From assembly GCA_003164155.1 (NCBI GenBank), contig PLSG01000007.1, forward strand, positions 176 to 6,164: DNA of 5,989 nucleotides. The letters are read 5' to 3'. The stretch is from Parachlamydiaceae bacterium. Its GTDB lineage: Bacteria; Chlamydiota; Chlamydiia; Chlamydiales; Parachlamydiaceae. A program made the position numbers and the translations under genes. The notes under the pieces were generated by a model. The model made no database searches and had not been told where the DNA came from. It worked only from the letters and a program-made list of their open reading frames with translations. Shown here piece after piece: positions 5,595 through 5,989 of this stretch (the first letter of the stretch is position 1; each line of letters opens with the position of its first letter).

Positions 5595-5619
5595 AATCAA
5601 TGCTTGGATCCCATTGATT
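5595..5619. repeat. 8-bp-arm hairpin in the right intergenic region
   Basis: AATCAATG (5595-5602) and CATTGATT (5612-5619) are exact reverse complements around the 9-base loop CTTGGATCC. On the minus strand the stem is followed only by CTTT, so terminator function is weak. Confidence 0.55.
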
Positions 5620-5850
5620 TGTGCTAGCGCTCCTTTGTTTGGCTTCCAGCCTACCGTTAAAGTCCCATTTTCTACCCCAACCTTCCCTGGTAAGCGCAGC
5701 AACCACAGCCTTATTTTGTTGCAAAACCCTATAAGCAAAATCGATCGATCTCTTATCCAAATTTTAGGATTCGGAACTGTTCCCAAAACACTGGAAATTC
5801 TGACAAAAAATTTATTCCTGTAAACTTTTTCTCTACAAGTTGGTTTAATG

Positions 5851-5870
5851 TGGCACACTCTTGGCACACT
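5851..5870. repeat. Two TGGCACACT direct repeats one helical turn apart
   Basis: TGGCACACT occurs at 5851-5859 and 5862-5870, 11 bp start to start, followed by evenly spaced CTAAA words up to 5900. Short direct repeats in this phase are what a DNA-binding protein such as an integrase or regulator would use. Similar GGCACAC pairs are found near integrase genes and attachment sites, but no integrase is visible in the window. Confidence 0.45.
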
Positions 5871-5912
5871 AGACCGCTAAAACCCACTAAAGAAAACTAA
5901 AACACACAACAC

Positions 5913-5989
5913 ATGAACGCCATTAAATTGTTTAACCTGAAGTTGTTGAGTATCATAAACTGTTGTGAAGAATTGATTAGCAGCGCATT
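5913..5989 (+). CDS. Possible 5' end of a gene running off the window
   Basis: From ATG 5913 the plus frame stays open to the edge for 25 complete codons, beginning MNAIKLFNLKLLSIINCCEE. The first half is hydrophobic with two Lys, and might be a membrane or signal segment, but there is no Shine-Dalgarno (ACACACAACAC precedes the ATG) and 25 open codons are not unusual by chance. It is reported only so that the edge can be checked against the adjoining sequence. Confidence 0.2.
   Translation, partial: MNAIKLFNLKLLSIINCCEELISSA

Larger units (their letters stand above)
5482..5989. other. About 500 bp without a convincing gene
   Basis: Open frames of 69 to 92 codons overlap here on both strands (5485-5760 and 5589-5867 minus, 5614-5823 plus). 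None has an ATG start, a Shine-Dalgarno or recognisable motifs, and they exclude one another. The stretch is less AT-rich than its surroundings around 5620-5700 and may hold a decayed gene. Visible structure: an 8-bp-arm hairpin (5595-5619), the short dyad GGAAC-T-GTTCC (5773-5783), two TGGCACACT direct repeats (5851-5870), and then CTAAA words spaced about 9-10 bp (5877-5900). No tRNA or other known RNA was recognised. Confidence 0.5.

Noticed and set aside
5485..5867. Three mutually overlapping frames on both strands (91, 92 and 69 codons)
   Set aside because: They begin with GTG or TTG only, have no Shine-Dalgarno and no recognised motif, and exclude one another. A decayed gene remains possible, but no frame can be preferred.
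1..5989. CRISPR array, tRNA, rRNA or riboswitch
   Set aside because: No regularly spaced direct repeats with unique spacers, cloverleaf-forming sequence or conserved aptamer core was recognised on reading both strands.

Overview
The window is AT-rich (roughly 40% G+C by eye). It carries short, loosely spaced genes, several broken or truncated ones, palindromic intergenic DNA and one exported repeat protein. The HAD-type tail at the left end, the AlbA_2/HATPase_c_4 gene and the HAF-repeat protein would fit an amoeba-associated, Chlamydiae-like (Parachlamydiaceae-type) or Legionella-like host genome. That is inference from protein flavour only; no rRNA, tRNA or other phylogenetic marker is present.

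Layout. (1) 1-178: 3' end of a plus-strand HAD-superfamily gene, DUF2608-like. A long hairpin terminator (194-260) follows, shared with a convergent minus-strand hypothetical gene (258-665). (2) 666-954: gene-free. (3) 955-2449, minus: a nearly full-length AlbA_2 (Schlafen-like) / RecG-like ATP-binding / winged-helix regulator gene. It is broken by a +1 frameshift near 2380-2386 and by an in-frame TAA at 1927-1929, and has a 12-bp tandem repeat in the linker before its winged helix. (4) 2514-3464, minus: an unrecognised, probably exported Cys-containing protein. Its only long-frame start lies inside a perfect 16-bp-arm palindrome (3448-3486). (5) 3563-3788: a 226-bp non-coding element with perfect 25-bp terminal inverted repeats, MITE-like, followed directly by a hairpin-plus-T7 terminator. 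(6) 3797-4198, minus: a headless gene fragment, open but without ATG or TTG. (7) 4254-5453, plus: an intact 399-aa secreted protein with about seven HAF-like repeats, a good promoter, a Shine-Dalgarno and a terminator. (8) 5482-5989: about 500 bp with no convincing gene, an 8-bp-arm hairpin, and two 9-bp direct repeats (TGGCACACT) one helical turn apart that could belong to an attachment or recombinase site.

The genes do not form a coherent operon or pathway. The picture is an eroding accessory region in which an insertion-type element sits between an exported-protein gene and a decayed gene, next to an intact exported beta-propeller-like protein. I see no evidence for a complete new system. 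The strongest unusual signals are the palindrome/half-site cluster at 3448-3497, the MITE-like element with doubled 8-bp words in each end, and the doubly lesioned but otherwise intact AlbA_2 gene.
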